Positions 35,642-45,085 are shown, counted from the stretch's first letter. The stretch is DNA of 64,000 nt from Pseudocolwellia sp049933045 (GCF_049933045.1 NZ_CP187926.1:3348001-3412000); one strand, 5' to 3'. Made by a program: numbers and translations. Notes: a model not told the origin generated them from the sequence alone.

Positions 35642-38600
35642 CTATTCTTGGTCTAATTCGATGTTAATACCTAACGAACGAATTTCTTTCAACAATACGT
35701 TGAATGACTCAGGAATACCTGGTTCCATACGATGATCACCATCTACTAAGTTTTTATACATCTTAGTACGACCGTTAACATCATCTGATTTAACTGTTAG
35801 CATTTCTTGTAGAGTATATGCAGCACCGTATGCTTCTAGTGCCCATACTTCCATCTCACCAAAACGCTGTCCACCAAATTGTGCTTTACCACCAAGAGGT
35901 TGTTGCGTAACAAGTGAGTATGAACCAGTAGAACGTGCATGCATTTTATCATCAACTAAATGGTTTAGTTTCAGCATGTACATGTAACCTACAGTCACTG
36001 GACGTTCAAATTCACGACCTGTACGACCATCAGTTAATGTAAATTGTCCACTTTCTGGCATATCTGCTAGTTTGAATAGCTCTTTAATTTCTTTTTCTGC
36101 TGCACCATCAAATGCTGGTGTTGCAATTGGTAAGCCTGCACGTAAGTTACCTGCTAAACGCATAACTTCGTCATCAGAGAAGCTTGCAATATCAACTACC
36201 TGACGAGATTCACCCACGTTATAAACTTCTTGTAGGAAGTTACGTAACTTATGGATCTCTTGCTGTGCTTCTAACATGCGGTTGATTTTCTCACCCACAC
36301 CACGAGCAGCCATACCTAGATGTGTTTCTAATATCTGACCGATGTTCATACGCGATGGAACACCTAGTGGGTTCAATACAACGTCTACTGGAACACCATG
36401 TTGGTCATAAGGCATATCTTCAACTGGTACAACGTTTGAAATAACACCTTTGTTACCGTGACGACCAGCCATTTTATCACCAGGCTGTATACGACGTTTA
36501 ACGGCTAAGTATACTTTAACAATTTTAAGTACACCTGGAGCTAGATCATCACCTTGAGTGATTTTACGACGTTTAACTTCAAATTTCTTATCGAAATCTG
36601 CTCTAATCGTTTCGTATTGTTCTGCAATTTGCTCTAATTCAGACTGTTGTCCTTCATCAGATAAATTCTGAACTAACCACTTGTCACGAGTCATACCATT
36701 TAAGTCAGCTTCATTTAAACCAGCTGATAATAATAGTTTCTTCGCACGTGCATAAATACCATCTTCTAAAATGCTAAATTCATCGCCAAGATCTTTCTTA
36801 ACTTCTTTTAATTGCATTTCTTCGATTTCAACAGCACGTTTATCTTTTTCAACACCATCACGAGTGAATATTTGAACATCGATAATTGTACCTGAAACAG
36901 AATTTGGAACACGTAGCGAGCTGTCTTTAACGTCAGCTGCTTTTTCACCAAAGATTGCACGTAATAGTTTTTCTTCTGGTGTTAATTGTGTTTCACCTTT
37001 AGGTGTTACTTTACCTACAAGGATATCGCCGCCATTTACTTCAGCACCAATATATACAACACCAGCTTCATCAAGTTTAGATAATGCAGATTCACCAACG
37101 TTAGGAATATCAGAAGTAATTTCTTCTGAACCTAATTTAGTATCACGAGCAATACAAGTAAGCTCTTGGATATGAATCGTAGTAAAACGATCTTCTATCG
37201 CAACGCGCTCAGATAACAACATTGAATCTTCGAAGTTGTAACCATTCCAAGGCATAAATGCGATACGCATATTTTGACCTAGTGCTAACTCACCCATATC
37301 TGTTGATGGGCCATCGGCTAATACATCACCACGTGTTACAGGTTCATCCATACGACACACTGGACGTTGATTGATACATGTATTTTGGTTAGAACGTGTG
37401 TATTTGGTTAAGTTATAAATGTCTATACCAGCTTCACCAGCTACCATTTCATCTTCATTAACTTTTACAACGATACGTGATGCATCTACGTAAGTTACAA
37501 CACCACCACGTTTAGCAACTGCAGTTACACCTGAGTCAACAGCAACAATTTTTTCCATACCTGTACCAACAAGCGGTTTATCCACTTTCAATGTTGGAAC
37601 AGCTTGACGTTGCATGTTCGATCCCATTAATGCACGGTTAGCATCATCGTGTTCTAAGAACGGGATTAAACTTGCAGCAACTGAAATAATTTGTTGTGGC
37701 GATACATCCATATACTGAACTGAATCAGCAGCTTTCAATGTAAATTCGTTTTTGTAACGACAAGGTACATGCTCTTGCGTTAAACGATTGCCTTTATCTA
37801 ATTCAGCATTTGCTTGAGCGATAACAAAGTTACCTTCTTCAATTGCTGATAAATATTCAATATTATCTGTTACAACACCATCAACTAACTTACGGTATGG
37901 AGTTTCTAAGAAACCATAGTCGTTTGTTCTTGCATAACAAGACAATGAGTTGATTAGACCAATGTTTGGTCCCTCTGGAGTTTCGATTGGACATACACGA
38001 CCATAATGGGTTGGATGTACATCTCGAACTTCAAAGCCTGCACGTTCACGAGTTAAACCACCCGGACCTAAAGCAGAAATACGACGTTTATGTGTAACTT
38101 CTGATAATGGATTGTTTTGATCCATAAATTGTGAAAGTTGTGAAGAACCGAAGAATTCTTTAACGGCAGCAGAAATAGGCTTAGCGTTAATTAAATCTTG
38201 TGGCATGATCGCATCTAAGTCACCAAGACTTAAACGTTCACGAACAGCTCTTTCTACACGAACTAGACCAACACGGAATTGGTTTTCAGCCATTTCACCA
38301 ACACTACGGATACGACGGTTACCAAGGTGATCGATATCATCAACCTCGCCTTTACCATCACGTATGCCGATCAGTGTTTGCATTACTGAAATAATATCTT
38401 CTCTTGATAAGATACCATCACCAACTTCGTCAGCGTTACCAACACGACGGTTGAACTTCATACGACCAACTGTAGATAAGTCGTAACGTTCTAATGCAAA
38501 AAACAAGTTATTAAATAATGTTTCTGCCGCGTCTTTTGTAGGTGGCTCGCCAGGTCTCATCATACGGTAAATTTCTACTAACGCTTCTAAACGGTTAGTT

Positions 38601-39670
38601 GAACTATCTACACGTAATGTGTCTGACATATATGAACCAACATCAAATTCGTTCATATATAAAGTAGAGATTTTTTTATGACCAGCTTGGCTTAACTCTG
38701 CTAATAACTCTAATGTTAATTCAGCATTTGCTTCAGCAATAACTTCGCCAGTAGATTCGTCAATGTATGCTTTAGATAAAACTTTACCAACAATGTATTC
38801 TGCTGGAACGTCTAATGTCGTTAATTTAGCTTTCTCTAAAGAACGGATATGACGAGCAGTAATACGACGACCTTGCTCAACAAGTACTTCGCCTTTACCG
38901 ATAATTATATCGAACGTCGCAGTTTCACCACGTAAACGTTCTGGCACAAGCTCCATTACAAGCTTATCGCCTTTGATTTGATACGATGTAGTATCGTAAA
39001 AAATATCTAAAATTTCTTCAGTAGAATATTCTAATGCACGTAATAAGATTGATGCTGGTAATTTACGACGGCGATCAATACGTACAAATAAGTTATCTTT
39101 TGGATCGAATTCAAAGTCTAACCATGAACCACGGTAAGGAATAACGCGTGCGTTATATAACACTTTACCTGATGAATGCGTTTTACCTTTATCATGATCG
39201 AAGAATACACCTGGAGAGCGATGTAATTGAGAAACAATTACACGTTCTGTACCGTTAATAACAAATGTACCGTTATCTGTCATTAATGGGATTTCGCCCA
39301 TATATACTTCTTGTTCTTTAATATCTTTTACCGTACCAGCTGCAGCTTCTTTATCGTATACAACTAAACGAAGCTTCACACGCAAAGGAGCAGAATAAGT
39401 TACACCACGGATTTGACATTCTTTAACGTCAAATAATGGTTCACCTAAACGGTAACTAACATATTGTAATTCTGAACTACCAGAATACGCTTTAATTGGA
39501 AAGATAGAACCAAACGCAGCCTCTAGGCCTGTTTCACCTGTCGGATCAATATCTATAAACTTGCGGAAAGATTCTAATTGGATCGATAACAAAAATGGAT
39601 AATCCATTACTTGTACACTTTTACCAAAATCCTTTCTAATTCGCTTCTTCTCAAAATATGAGTAAGCCAT
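35642..39670 (-). CDS. rpoB: DNA-directed RNA polymerase subunit beta
   Basis: A 1342-residue beta subunit, the same length as in Escherichia coli. The rifampicin-binding cluster is wild type (SSQLSQFMDQNNPLSEVTHK and RRISALGPGGL), so no common resistance change is visible. The C-terminal block with GGKAQFGGQRFGEMEVWALE is intact. It follows rplL by about 200 bp and belongs to the rplJL-rpoBC unit. Confidence 0.99.
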   Translation of the reverse strand: MAYSYFEKKRIRKDFGKSVQVMDYPFLLSIQLESFRKFIDIDPTGETGLEAAFGSIFPIKAYSGSSELQYVSYRLGEPLFDVKECQIRGVTYSAPLRVKLRLVVYDKEAAAGTVKDIKEQEVYMGEIPLMTDNGTFVINGTERVIVSQLHRSPGVFFDHDKGKTHSSGKVLYNARVIPYRGSWLDFEFDPKDNLFVRIDRRRKLPASILLRALEYSTEEILDIFYDTTSYQIKGDKLVMELVPERLRGETATFDIIIGKGEVLVEQGRRITARHIRSLEKAKLTTLDVPAEYIVGKVLSKAYIDESTGEVIAEANAELTLELLAELSQAGHKKISTLYMNEFDVGSYMSDTLRVDSSTNRLEALVEIYRMMRPGEPPTKDAAETLFNNLFFALERYDLSTVGRMKFNRRVGNADEVGDGILSREDIISVMQTLIGIRDGKGEVDDIDHLGNRRIRSVGEMAENQFRVGLVRVERAVRERLSLGDLDAIMPQDLINAKPISAAVKEFFGSSQLSQFMDQNNPLSEVTHKRRISALGPGGLTRERAGFEVRDVHPTHYGRVCPIETPEGPNIGLINSLSCYARTNDYGFLETPYRKLVDGVVTDNIEYLSAIEEGNFVIAQANAELDKGNRLTQEHVPCRYKNEFTLKAADSVQYMDVSPQQIISVAASLIPFLEHDDANRALMGSNMQRQAVPTLKVDKPLVGTGMEKIVAVDSGVTAVAKRGGVVTYVDASRIVVKVNEDEMVAGEAGIDIYNLTKYTRSNQNTCINQRPVCRMDEPVTRGDVLADGPSTDMGELALGQNMRIAFMPWNGYNFEDSMLLSERVAIEDRFTTIHIQELTCIARDTKLGSEEITSDIPNVGESALSKLDEAGVVYIGAEVNGGDILVGKVTPKGETQLTPEEKLLRAIFGEKAADVKDSSLRVPNSVSGTIIDVQIFTRDGVEKDKRAVEIEEMQLKEVKKDLGDEFSILEDGIYARAKKLLLSAGLNEADLNGMTRDKWLVQNLSDEGQQSELEQIAEQYETIRADFDKKFEVKRRKITQGDDLAPGVLKIVKVYLAVKRRIQPGDKMAGRHGNKGVISNVVPVEDMPYDQHGVPVDVVLNPLGVPSRMNIGQILETHLGMAARGVGEKINRMLEAQQEIHKLRNFLQEVYNVGESRQVVDIASFSDDEVMRLAGNLRAGLPIATPAFDGAAEKEIKELFKLADMPESGQFTLTDGRTGREFERPVTVGYMYMLKLNHLVDDKMHARSTGSYSLVTQQPLGGKAQFGGQRFGEMEVWALEAYGAAYTLQEMLTVKSDDVNGRTKMYKNLVDGDHRMEPGIPESFNVLLKEIRSLGINIELDQE

Positions 39671-39874
39671 GGGTTTCCTCAGCTAGCTGGTTATGACCGA
39701 ACTGCCTAAATACATTCGTATGTGGCAGAGTATTACAGTGACATCTACGTCTAGACGTCAATAATGCACTGTGTTGATTTTATTATAAAACCATTTTCTT
39801 TAGCGCAAAAAGGCCGGTGATTTTTAAATCACCAGCCATTGCCTTTTCAGGCAAACAATCTGTTTAAAAACAGA

Positions 39875-40237
39875 TTATTTGATCTCTATAGAAGCACCAG
39901 CTTCTTCAAGAGCTTTCTTAAGCTCTTCAGCTTCAGCTTTTTCTACGCCTTCTTTTACAACGCCAAGAGCTTCAACTAAATCTTTAGCTTCTTTAAGGCC
40001 TAAACCTGTAGCGCCACGAACAGCTTTGATTACTGCAACTTTCTTCTCACCGAAGCTAGTCATAACTACGTCAAATTCAGACTGCTCTTCAGCAGCTTCA
40101 CCTGGACCAGCAGCAGCTGCAACAGCAGTAGCAGCAGATACGCCGAATTTTTCTTCCATTGCTTCAACTAGAGCAACTACATCCATTACTGACATGTCAG
40201 CAATAGCGTTTAGGATATCGTCTTTAGAAATAGACAT
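39875..40237 (-). CDS. rplL: 50S ribosomal protein L7/L12
   Basis: A 120-residue stalk protein: N-terminal dimerisation domain, Ala-rich hinge (TAVAAAAGPGEAAEEQ) and C-terminal factor-binding domain (KVAVIKAVRGATGLGLKEAK). Several copies bind L10 and recruit translational GTPases. It lies about 100 bp after rplJ. Confidence 0.98.
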   Translation of the reverse strand: MSISKDDILNAIADMSVMDVVALVEAMEEKFGVSAATAVAAAAGPGEAAEEQSEFDVVMTSFGEKKVAVIKAVRGATGLGLKEAKDLVEALGVVKEGVEKAEAEELKKALEEAGASIEIK

Positions 40238-40337
40238 TATAAATTTCCTGTTTAAGTAACAATCTTATGATTGTTATAAATAACTAAAAATACAAAAAGT
40301 GCAAATTGTTCTCTTATTTTTAAGAGGTAGACAATTT

Positions 40338-40832
40338 TTAAGCAGCTTCTTGCTCTTTCTGATCGCGTACTGCAGCAATCGTGCGGCATAATTTGCCAGC
40401 AGATGCTTCTTTCATCGCGCTCATTAAACGTGCAATTGCTTCGTCGTATGTAGGTAGCTTAGCTAATACATTTACGTCTACAGCGTTACCTTCAAATGCT
40501 GCTGCTTTTACTTCAAACTCTGGATTTTTCTTCGCAAAGTCTGTAAATAAACGCGCTGCTGCACCTGGATGCTCGTTTGAAAATGCAATTAACGATGGAC
40601 CAACTAATGTGTCAGAAACACATTCAAAGTCAGTACCTTGTAAAGCGCGACGTGCTAATGTATTACGGATAACTTTCATCCATACGCCATTTTCACGAGC
40701 TTCTTTACGTAAAGTCGTTATTGCTTCAACTGGAACACCGCGTGAATCTGCGACTACAGCTGATTGAGCGCCTTTAGCAGCTTCTTGAACTTCAGCAACA
40801 ATTGCTTTTTTGTCATCAAGATTGATAGCCAT
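40338..40832 (-). CDS. rplJ: 50S ribosomal protein L10
   Basis: A 164-residue L10. The ATG at 40832 (MAINLDDKKAIVAEVQ) is chosen over one nine codons upstream because it matches the family start and is preceded by AGGAG with 9-base spacing. L10 anchors L7/L12 and represses its own mRNA by binding the leader at 40833-41072. Confidence 0.97.
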   Translation of the reverse strand: MAINLDDKKAIVAEVQEAAKGAQSAVVADSRGVPVEAITTLRKEARENGVWMKVIRNTLARRALQGTDFECVSDTLVGPSLIAFSNEHPGAAARLFTDFAKKNPEFEVKAAAFEGNAVDVNVLAKLPTYDEAIARLMSAMKEASAGKLCRTIAAVRDQKEQEAA

Positions 40833-41072
40833 TGGCTTTAACTCCTGGTTCACCGGCAATAAAAAACCGGTATTTACTATCCCTAAAAATATAAGCTAAC
40901 GCTCATAATCTCTAGGCCGTTACGGCGAGGACCAGAATTTGGAAATACTGGGTAATCACCATCTACGTAGGTAAAAATTAAGCTAAGTATTAACAAAGCG
41001 CCTACGGTCTTTGACGAGGTTGTTTACAATTAATTAAAATTAAAAGTTAACAACATCTACCAAATTTTAAGG
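40833..41072 (-). promoter_or_regulatory. L10 leader of rplJL
   Basis: The transcript from the rplJ promoter has a leader of about 240 bases containing CGTCAAAGACCGTAGGCGC, CCTACGTAGATGGTGATTACCC and several stems, which resemble the conserved L10(L12)4-binding leader of enterobacteria. It would allow L10 to repress rplJ and rplL translation. Assignment is by sequence resemblance only. Confidence 0.75.
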
Positions 41073-41078
41073 GGCGAG

Positions 41079-41107
41079 ATTATAGTTTATAATCTCCCCC
41101 TTGTAAA
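41079..41107 (-). promoter_or_regulatory. rplJ promoter
   Basis: TTTACA (-35, 41102-41107), 17-base spacer, TATAAT (-10, 41079-41084), then CTCGCCCC. It lies between rplA and rplJ, so rplJL-rpoBC can be transcribed apart from rplKA. Confidence 0.85.
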
Positions 41108-41137
41108 GCAGCTATAAAATAGATGCTTTGAAAAAAA

Positions 41138-41833
41138 TTATGCTGTTAAACTAGCTTGGTTAACGGTTACACCGGCACCCATTGTAGTTGATACAGAAAT
41201 TTTCTTGATGTACTGACCTTTAGCATTTGCTGGTTTAGCTTTTTTCAAAGCTTCCAATAATGCTTCAAGGTTTTGTTGTAACTGTGCTTCTTCAAAATCA
41301 GCTTTACCAATAGTAGTATGGATAATGCCGTTTTTGTCATTGCGGTAACGAATTTGACCAGCTTTTGCATTGTTGATTGCAGTTACTACGTCTGGAGTTA
41401 CAGTTCCAACTTTAGGGTTAGGCATTAAGCCACGCGGACCTAAAATCTGACCTAATTGGCCAACAACGCGCATAGCGTCTGGAGTAGCGATTACAACGTC
41501 AAAGTTCATTTCGCCTTTTTTAACTAACTCAGCTAAATCTTCCATACCAACAATGTCAGCACCAGCTTCTTTAGCTTTTTCAGCGTTAGCGCCTTGTGTA
41601 AATACAGCAACACGAACATCACGACCAGTACCATTTGGTAATACTGTTGCGCCACGTACGTTTTGATCAGATTTACGTGCATCGATGCCTAAGTTTATAG
41701 CAACATCTACACTTTCACGGAACTTAGCAGTAGCAAATTCTTTTAATAAAGTAATTGCTTCGCTGATTTCATATTCTTTTAATACGTCTACTTTTTCACG
41801 GATAAGACGAGCGCGTTTTGATAATTTAGCCAT
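41138..41833 (-). CDS. rplA: 50S ribosomal protein L1
   Basis: A 231-residue L1 with MAKLSKRARLIREKVDVLKE and the block GPRGLMPNPKVGTVTPDV. It forms the mobile stalk at the E site and in other bacteria represses rplKA. It lies 3 bp after rplK. Confidence 0.98.
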   Translation of the reverse strand: MAKLSKRARLIREKVDVLKEYEISEAITLLKEFATAKFRESVDVAINLGIDARKSDQNVRGATVLPNGTGRDVRVAVFTQGANAEKAKEAGADIVGMEDLAELVKKGEMNFDVVIATPDAMRVVGQLGQILGPRGLMPNPKVGTVTPDVVTAINNAKAGQIRYRNDKNGIIHTTIGKADFEEAQLQQNLEALLEALKKAKPANAKGQYIKKISVSTTMGAGVTVNQASLTA

Positions 41834-41836
41834 TGA

Positions 41837-42265
41837 TTAGTCCTCTACCACTAAACCCATTGAACGAGCAGAACCCGCAATGGTACGCACTGCAGCTTCA
41901 AGTGAACCAGCAGTTAAATCAGGTTCTTTAGTCTTAACGATTTCTTCAAGTTGTGCTGTTGTAACAGTACCAACTTTATCTGTGTTAGGACGGCCTGAAC
42001 CACTTTTAATACCAGCCGCTTTTTTCAATAAGAAAGAAGCAGGTGGAGTTTTTGTTTCAAATGTAAAAGAACGATCGTTGTATACAGTAATTACTACTGG
42101 AACTGGAGCGCCTTTTTCTAATGAATCTGTTTTTGCGTTAAACGCTTTACAGAATTCCATTATATTAACACCATGTTGACCTAGTGCAGGACCAACTGGC
42201 GGTGACGGATTAGCTGCACCAGCAGCAACCTGTAGCTTGATTAAAGCTTGGACTTTCTTAGCCAT
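41837..42265 (-). CDS. rplK: 50S ribosomal protein L11
   Basis: A 142-residue L11 with KLQVAAGAANPSPPVGPALG and the C-terminal rRNA-binding domain (KTKEPDLTAGSLEAAVRTIA). It forms the GTPase-associated centre and is needed for RelA activation. It has its own promoter. Confidence 0.98.
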   Translation of the reverse strand: MAKKVQALIKLQVAAGAANPSPPVGPALGQHGVNIMEFCKAFNAKTDSLEKGAPVPVVITVYNDRSFTFETKTPPASFLLKKAAGIKSGSGRPNTDKVGTVTTAQLEEIVKTKEPDLTAGSLEAAVRTIAGSARSMGLVVED

Positions 42266-42384
42266 TTTTCAATACCTTTAGTGTGGGTTCTAACGCTAAT
42301 TATTATTTAAACTAGCTCCCCGTTATAAAAATACCAATCTTTTTTTAAGCCCAATTACTTGACCTTAAAAAAAATCGGCAGCGG

Positions 42385-42414
42385 ATTATATATTAAACAA
42401 CCAGCTTGTTTCAA
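42385..42414 (-). promoter_or_regulatory. rplK promoter
   Basis: TTGAAA (-35, 42409-42414), 18-base spacer and TATAAT (-10, 42385-42390), followed by CCGCTGCCG. The leader to rplK is about 110 bases. Confidence 0.8.
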
Positions 42415-42484
42415 GTGATTTATACTTTAGATTTATTTTTAAGCAGATTTGGAGAGGTAGGATGAAATTTTTATTACTAAAAGC

Positions 42485-42513
42485 AAAAAACCAAAGCTAA
42501 GCTTTGGTTTTTT
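42485..42513 (-). terminator. Terminator after nusG
   Basis: CCAAAGC (42491-42497), TAA loop and GCTTTGG (42501-42507) flanked by A- and T-runs, about 23 bp beyond the nusG stop. It separates secE-nusG from the rplK unit. Confidence 0.9.
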
Positions 42514-42535
42514 ATAATCTTACGAGAGCTAAGGT

Positions 42536-43150
42536 TTAACCTTTCTCTACTTGACCGAATTCTAAATCTACTGGTGTAGAACGACCAAAAATAAGTACTG
42601 AAACTTTAATACGGTTTTTCTCGTAATCAAGTTCTTCAACTACGCCATTAAAGTCTGCAAATGGTCCGTCAATAACACGGATAACTTCGCCTGGCTCAAA
42701 TAATGTCTTAGGCTTAGGCTTATCTGTATCTTCTAAACGTTGAAGTATACGGTCAGCTTCTTTTTGTGTAATAGGTGCTGGTCGATCACTTGTACCACCA
42801 ATAAAACCTAATACACGTGGCACACTTTTAACTAAATGCCATGCTTCTTCATCCATCGCCATTTGTACTAATACATAGCCAGGGAAAAATTTACGAGAAC
42901 TTTTACGTTTTTGTCCTGCACGCATCTCTACTACTTCTTCAGTAGGTACTAAGATTTGACCGAACTTGTCTTGGATCTCATTAATTTCAATATGTTCAAG
43001 AAGCGTTTTTTGTACTCGTCCTTCATAACCAGAAAAGGCTTGTACTACATACCAACGTAAATGACTTCTTCGTTCAATTTCAGCCTTTTCAGCTGCGATT
43101 TCTTCTTCGCTTGGAATATGTTCTTCGTCGTTAATAATTTCTTCAGTCAT
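42536..43150 (-). CDS. nusG: Transcription termination/antitermination factor NusG
   Basis: A 204-residue NusG: an N-terminal NGN domain with RWYVVQAFSGYEGRVQKTLL, a linker and a C-terminal KOW domain with GEVIRVIDGPFADFNGVVEE. It couples polymerase to Rho and to S10 of the ribosome. The first 25 residues form an acidic extension relative to Escherichia coli NusG. It lies 3 bp after secE. Confidence 0.98.
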   Translation of the reverse strand: MTEEIINDEEHIPSEEEIAAEKAEIERRSHLRWYVVQAFSGYEGRVQKTLLEHIEINEIQDKFGQILVPTEEVVEMRAGQKRKSSRKFFPGYVLVQMAMDEEAWHLVKSVPRVLGFIGGTSDRPAPITQKEADRILQRLEDTDKPKPKTLFEPGEVIRVIDGPFADFNGVVEELDYEKNRIKVSVLIFGRSTPVDLEFGQVEKG

Positions 43151-43153
43151 AAT

Positions 43154-43534
43154 TTAAACCTGTAAGCCAGTAATAAAGCCAACAACCCAGAATAATACTG
43201 AGTCTAGACCCCACATAATAATAGACATGATAAGTGTTGCCACTAATACGATAGCCGTTGTTTGAATAGCTTCTTGACGAGTTGGCCATACAACTTTACG
43301 TATTTCTGTTTTTGATTCTTTAGCAAAAATAACCGCTGCGCGACCTTTTTCAGTTTGCATAGCGATTAATCCAGCGATTGCTATAGCAACAACTACACCA
43401 ATTGCACGATAAAGAACTGACTCTTCACCAAAGATATAATTTCCTGCAACTGCACTTGCTAATATAATGAGAACTAATGCCCATTTCAAAAAATCTAAAG
43501 AACCGCTAGGTTGGCTTTCAGTACTTGCGTTCAT
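43154..43534 (-). CDS. secE: Protein translocase subunit SecE
   Basis: A 126-residue, three-membrane-segment SecE of the enterobacterial type. The essential third segment is preceded by the conserved VWPTRQEAIQTT. It clamps SecY in the channel. It is co-transcribed with nusG and probably with the upstream tRNA-Trp. Confidence 0.97.
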   Translation of the reverse strand: MNASTESQPSGSLDFLKWALVLIILASAVAGNYIFGEESVLYRAIGVVVAIAIAGLIAMQTEKGRAAVIFAKESKTEIRKVVWPTRQEAIQTTAIVLVATLIMSIIMWGLDSVLFWVVGFITGLQV

Positions 43535-43620
43535 ATTCTTAACCTGTAATTACGCGTCTAAACTAAGACGAAACAACCTCATTTGAGGTTTTACTTCAAA
43601 CATTTTCATGTTTATTAATT

Positions 43621-43697
43621 TGGCAGGGGTAGAGAGATTCGAACTCCCAACCGTCGGTTTTGGAGACCGCTGTTCTACCAATTGGAACTATACCCCT
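43621..43697 (-). tRNA. tRNA-Trp (anticodon CCA)
   Basis: A 77-base cloverleaf including encoded CCA. The anticodon loop is CTCCAAA, the acceptor arms are AGGGGTA/TACCCCT and the T-loop is TTCGAAT. It lies about 90 bp upstream of secE, as in Escherichia coli relatives, and shares the promoter at 43789-43816. Confidence 0.96.
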
Positions 43698-43788
43698 ATC
43701 ATATTCAACATTTACTGTTAAATAGCTGCACTTATCGAGTGTTTCTTAGTTAGTTTGGAAATAAGAGAGACTCTAGAAGTGAGGCGCT

Positions 43789-43816
43789 ATTATACTCAGA
43801 CGTGTATTTTACTCAA
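43789..43816 (-). promoter_or_regulatory. Promoter of tRNA-Trp/secE-nusG
   Basis: TTGAGT (-35, 43811-43816), 16-base spacer and TATAAT (-10, 43789-43794), then AGCGCCTC. The remaining stretch to the divergent lipoprotein gene at 44004 is AT-rich with nothing else recognisable. Confidence 0.8.
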
Positions 43817-44003
43817 GGGATATTTTAACTAACTAAAACATTAACGTTCAGCTTGGGTTAATGTTAATTACAATAAAATGTTATTGTTAGTCGTTATTAA
43901 AGATAAACTCAATAAAATGGAACTATTAACACTATAATGTTCTTAATATTTAAGTGGTTATTGAGTCGTTTCCCTGTGTTATTTATTAGTCTAGAGGTTC
44001 CAA

Positions 44004-44633
44004 ATGCAATTTAAAAAATCTATCATTTCTGCTATTACCCTTTCTTTGATCATTTCTGGTTGTGCAACAACAAACGCTGGCAAAGGTGCAGCTATAGGTG
44101 CTGTAGCTGGTGCTGTGTTAGGTAAATCAACAAGCAACCACAAAGATAAGCGTTTAATTTGGGGCGCAGCAATAGGCGCAATTGCAGGTGCTGCAGTTGG
44201 TGACTATATGGATAAACAAGAAGAAGAGTTTAGAGAAGAACTTTCAGGTTCTGGTATCGAAGTGATCCGAGAAGGTGATAATATTCGTTTAGTTATGCCT
44301 TCAAATATTACGTTTGCGACAAGTCAGTCTTATATTACTTCAGGTTTTCACGCGACATTAAATGATGTGGCTAAAGTATTAATCAAGTTTGATAAAACAT
44401 TATTAAGTATTGAGGGTCATACGGATAGCCAAGGTAGTAGTGAATTTAATCAAACCTTATCAGAAAAAAGAGCGATGAGTGTTAGAAACTATCTGACTCA
44501 ACAGAGTATTATGGAGTCTCGATTAAAAGTAACAGGTTTTGGTGAATCAATGCCTTTAGTTGATAATTCAACTGAAAAAAATCGTTCTTTAAACCGTAGA
44601 GTAGAAATTCAAATTATTCCAAGCCAAGCGTAG
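44004..44633 (+). CDS. OmpA-family outer-membrane lipoprotein (YiaD-like)
   Basis: A 209-residue lipoprotein. The N-terminus is a lipoprotein signal peptide with lipobox SGC (C20), followed by a glycine-zipper region (GAAIGAVAGAVLG, GAAIGAIAGAAVGD, about residues 30-68). The C-terminus is an OmpA-like peptidoglycan-binding domain (LSIEGHTDSQGSSEFNQTLS, about residue 132 on). It probably tethers outer membrane and cell wall. It is transcribed alone between the tRNA-Trp promoter and a strong terminator. Confidence 0.9.
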   Translation: MQFKKSIISAITLSLIISGCATTNAGKGAAIGAVAGAVLGKSTSNHKDKRLIWGAAIGAIAGAAVGDYMDKQEEEFREELSGSGIEVIREGDNIRLVMPSNITFATSQSYITSGFHATLNDVAKVLIKFDKTLLSIEGHTDSQGSSEFNQTLSEKRAMSVRNYLTQQSIMESRLKVTGFGESMPLVDNSTEKNRSLNRRVEIQIIPSQA

Positions 44634-44665
44634 TATTTATAACGCACCTCTCGTACATAATTTAT

Positions 44666-44691
44666 AAAAGAGCATCTAGGTGCTCTTTTTT
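44666..44691 (+). terminator. Terminator of the OmpA-family lipoprotein gene
   Basis: AAAAGAGCA (44666-44674) and TGCTCTTTT (44681-44689) with a 6-base loop and T-run, 33 bp beyond the stop. Confidence 0.92.
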
Positions 44692-44814
44692 ATGCTCTAG
44701 TAAAAATAATAAGACTAAATGCTTTAGCAGCTTACATTAATCCAACCATTTTTAGAGAGTACCTTTCGGTAGATAATTCCCTCATGAACCTAGTATGAAT
44801 TACTTATTACAAAG

Positions 44815-44964
44815 ACCTAACCAACACTAATCACTTTTCTTTAGGCAATAAAAAAGAGCACCGAAGCGCTCTTTTTTTGATTTAGATGTTTATCTAAATC
44901 AAGACTTTCTCAAATGAGAATTAAGCCATAATCTTAGATACAACACCAGCACCTACAGTACGAC
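44815..44964 (-). repeat. tuf 3' flank, copy B, with terminator (44851-44878)
   Basis: This copies the 3' flank of the first tuf gene at 26643-26777, including the AGAGCAC/GCGCTCT UUCG terminator and the TTTAGAT palindrome, and ends in the last tuf codons. The intact second tuf gene lies 175 bp further on with a different terminator. Apart from this, 44692-44814 shows nothing recognisable. Confidence 0.85.
44921..44964 (-). pseudogene. Remnant of the 3' end of a tuf gene
   Basis: On the minus strand the 44 bases encode RTVGAGVVSKIMA and TAA, the C-terminus of EF-Tu. Upstream of this point tuf sequence stops abruptly at GTACGAC and unrelated hairpin DNA follows. The last residue (Ala) matches the second intact tuf gene while KIM matches the first. 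Confidence 0.85.
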
Positions 44965-45073
44965 TCTCAGCTTCGTTGCAGAGCAACTCGCCAAAATCAC
45001 TAAAAACTGTCCATGAGGACACTTTTCTTAACGCATTTTGTCATCACGGATGATCCGTGAAGATAGTCGTACT
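44957..45073. repeat. Hairpin-rich 117-bp segment bounded by 9-bp inverted repeats
   Basis: AGTACGACT (44957-44965) and AGTCGTACT (45065-45073) bound the segment. Inside are three hairpins: GTTGC/GCAAC, AAAACTGTCC/GGACACTTTT (one mismatch) and TCACGGAT/ATCCGTGA. The right part (ATCCGTGAAG, then GTCGTACT) is an inverted, slightly diverged copy of tuf codons for IREGGRT. It looks like a fold-back or small mobile repeat at a tuf breakpoint. Confidence 0.7.
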
Positions 45074-45085
45074 TAAATTTTACAT

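Noticed and set aside
43621..43697. Extra C in the D-arm of tRNA-Trp compared with Escherichia coli, as a further indel error
   Set aside because: The D-stem GTTC/GAAC is intact with a 9-base loop, which is within normal variation.
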